A stretch of DNA of 5,552 nt from Rhodanobacteraceae bacterium (lineage in GTDB: Bacteria > Pseudomonadota > Gammaproteobacteria > Xanthomonadales > Rhodanobacteraceae), in contig JAICIW010000177.1 in NCBI GenBank assembly GCA_025928735.1, forward strand, positions 1-5,552, given 5' to 3'. The position numbers and the translations under genes are program-made. Shown here piece after piece: positions 5,138 through 5,552 of the stretch (positions within the stretch are counted from its first letter, which is position 1; each line of letters opens with the position of its first letter). The notes under the pieces were generated by a model. The model had not been told where the DNA came from. It did no database searches and saw nothing but the letters and a program-made list of their open reading frames with translations.

Positions 5138-5552
5138 TCAGTCGACCACGTAGAACTCGTGATCGCCGATGGTCGCGACCGGGTTCTTGGCCCAGGTCGC
5201 GGTCGAGCCGAGCCGGATGAAATGATTGGCGTGTGGCACGACCAGCTTGCGATCCGCAATGGGCTGGTTCCAGATCGCGATCGCCTGTCCGGCGATCTTC
5301 CACGCCTTGTTCCAGGCCACGGGATTGTCGATCCTGAAGTTTTTCGAAGTGGTCGTCAGTGCAAATTGGTGCGGTGAGGTGACCACGTCGCAAATGGTGT
5401 TGCCGTAGCGCCCCATGTCGAGGCGATCCAGCGCCACCTCGGCGACGGCCAGTTGGCCGCGGGTGGGTTGGCTGCGAGCCTCCATATACACGGTGGCAGC
5501 CAGACAGGTTTGATCGGCGACCGGACGCGGAAGTAGTGCGACCATGCCGAGC
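5138..5552 (-). CDS. SleB-type cell wall hydrolase (Hydrolase_2 family), 5' end probably outside window
   Basis: At least 135 residues are visible, reading leftward from the window end to a TGA at 5138-5140. The sequence has the signature of the SleB/CwlJ hydrolase family: CLAATVYMEARSQPTRGQLAVAEVALDR, with the glutamate of YMEAR as the expected catalytic acid, then NTICDVV and HQFA, and the closing block VPHANHF and VATIGDHEFYVVD. Such enzymes cleave peptidoglycan glycan strands, known for spore cortex in Bacillus; in non-sporulating proteobacteria they are presumed periplasmic wall-remodelling enzymes. Two cysteines (14 and 52, counted from the ATG at 5545) could pair in the periplasm. The ATG at 5545 is only 7 bases from the window edge and the frame stays open beyond it (Leu-Gly before the Met). 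VALLPRPVA may be the end of a signal peptide, so the true start is likely upstream. It converges on the lipoprotein genes across a shared terminator. Confidence 0.85.
   Translation of the reverse strand, partial: LGMVALLPRPVADQTCLAATVYMEARSQPTRGQLAVAEVALDRLDMGRYGNTICDVVTSPHQFALTTTSKNFRIDNPVAWNKAWKIAGQAIAIWNQPIADRKLVVPHANHFIRLGSTATWAKNPVATIGDHEFYVVD

Noticed and set aside
1..5552. Search for mobile elements, CRISPR arrays, tRNA/rRNA genes, toxin-antitoxin pairs or defence genes
   Set aside because: I saw no terminal repeats, transposase or integrase motifs, regularly spaced repeats, or RNA-gene signatures; codon use looks even across the window.

Overview
This 5.5 kb window is GC-rich, gene-dense bacterial chromosome. 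The proteins point to a gammaproteobacterium, most likely of the Xanthomonadales/Lysobacterales (Rhodanobacter/Dyella/Lysobacter type). The signs are the form of the cold-shock protein (FVHFRAI, then a GFKSLQEGQKV core), a TcdA-type tRNA-modifying enzyme, and YcfJ-like and SlyB-like glycine-zipper lipoproteins. This placement is an inference from remembered family sequences; no search was run.

Layout: (1) 3-860, plus strand, the C-terminal 285 residues of a large M14-type zinc carboxypeptidase homologue that begins before the window. (2) 984-1268, a 94-residue two-helix membrane protein of unknown role. (3) 1269-1501, a non-coding leader region, then a cold-shock protein gene (1502-1711) with a strong intrinsic terminator. 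(4) 1785-2081, a DUF962/Mpo1-like small membrane protein, and 2128-2904, tcdA, both plus strand. (5) 2909-3730, minus strand, a TatD-family metal-dependent hydrolase whose stop codon lies 4 bp from that of tcdA. (6) 3803-4513 and 4550-5062, plus strand, two tandem glycine-zipper envelope lipoproteins, YcfJ-like and SlyB-like, probably one transcription unit, closed by a strong terminator. (7) 5138 to the window end, minus strand, a SleB-type cell-wall hydrolase whose 5' end probably lies beyond the window.

Functionally this is a mixed housekeeping neighbourhood. The right half has an envelope theme: two outer-membrane-type lipoproteins and a peptidoglycan hydrolase. The middle has nucleic-acid themes: an RNA chaperone, tRNA t6A37 cyclisation and a TatD nuclease-like hydrolase. 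There are no mobile elements, CRISPR arrays, tRNAs, rRNAs, phage genes or defence genes, and I find no convincing undescribed system. The points most worth a second look are small ones. They are an inverted repeat that covers the tcdA start codon next to a possible leaderless promoter, the two tandem lipoproteins that share a near-identical core, and the placement of the DUF962 gene directly behind the csp terminator.
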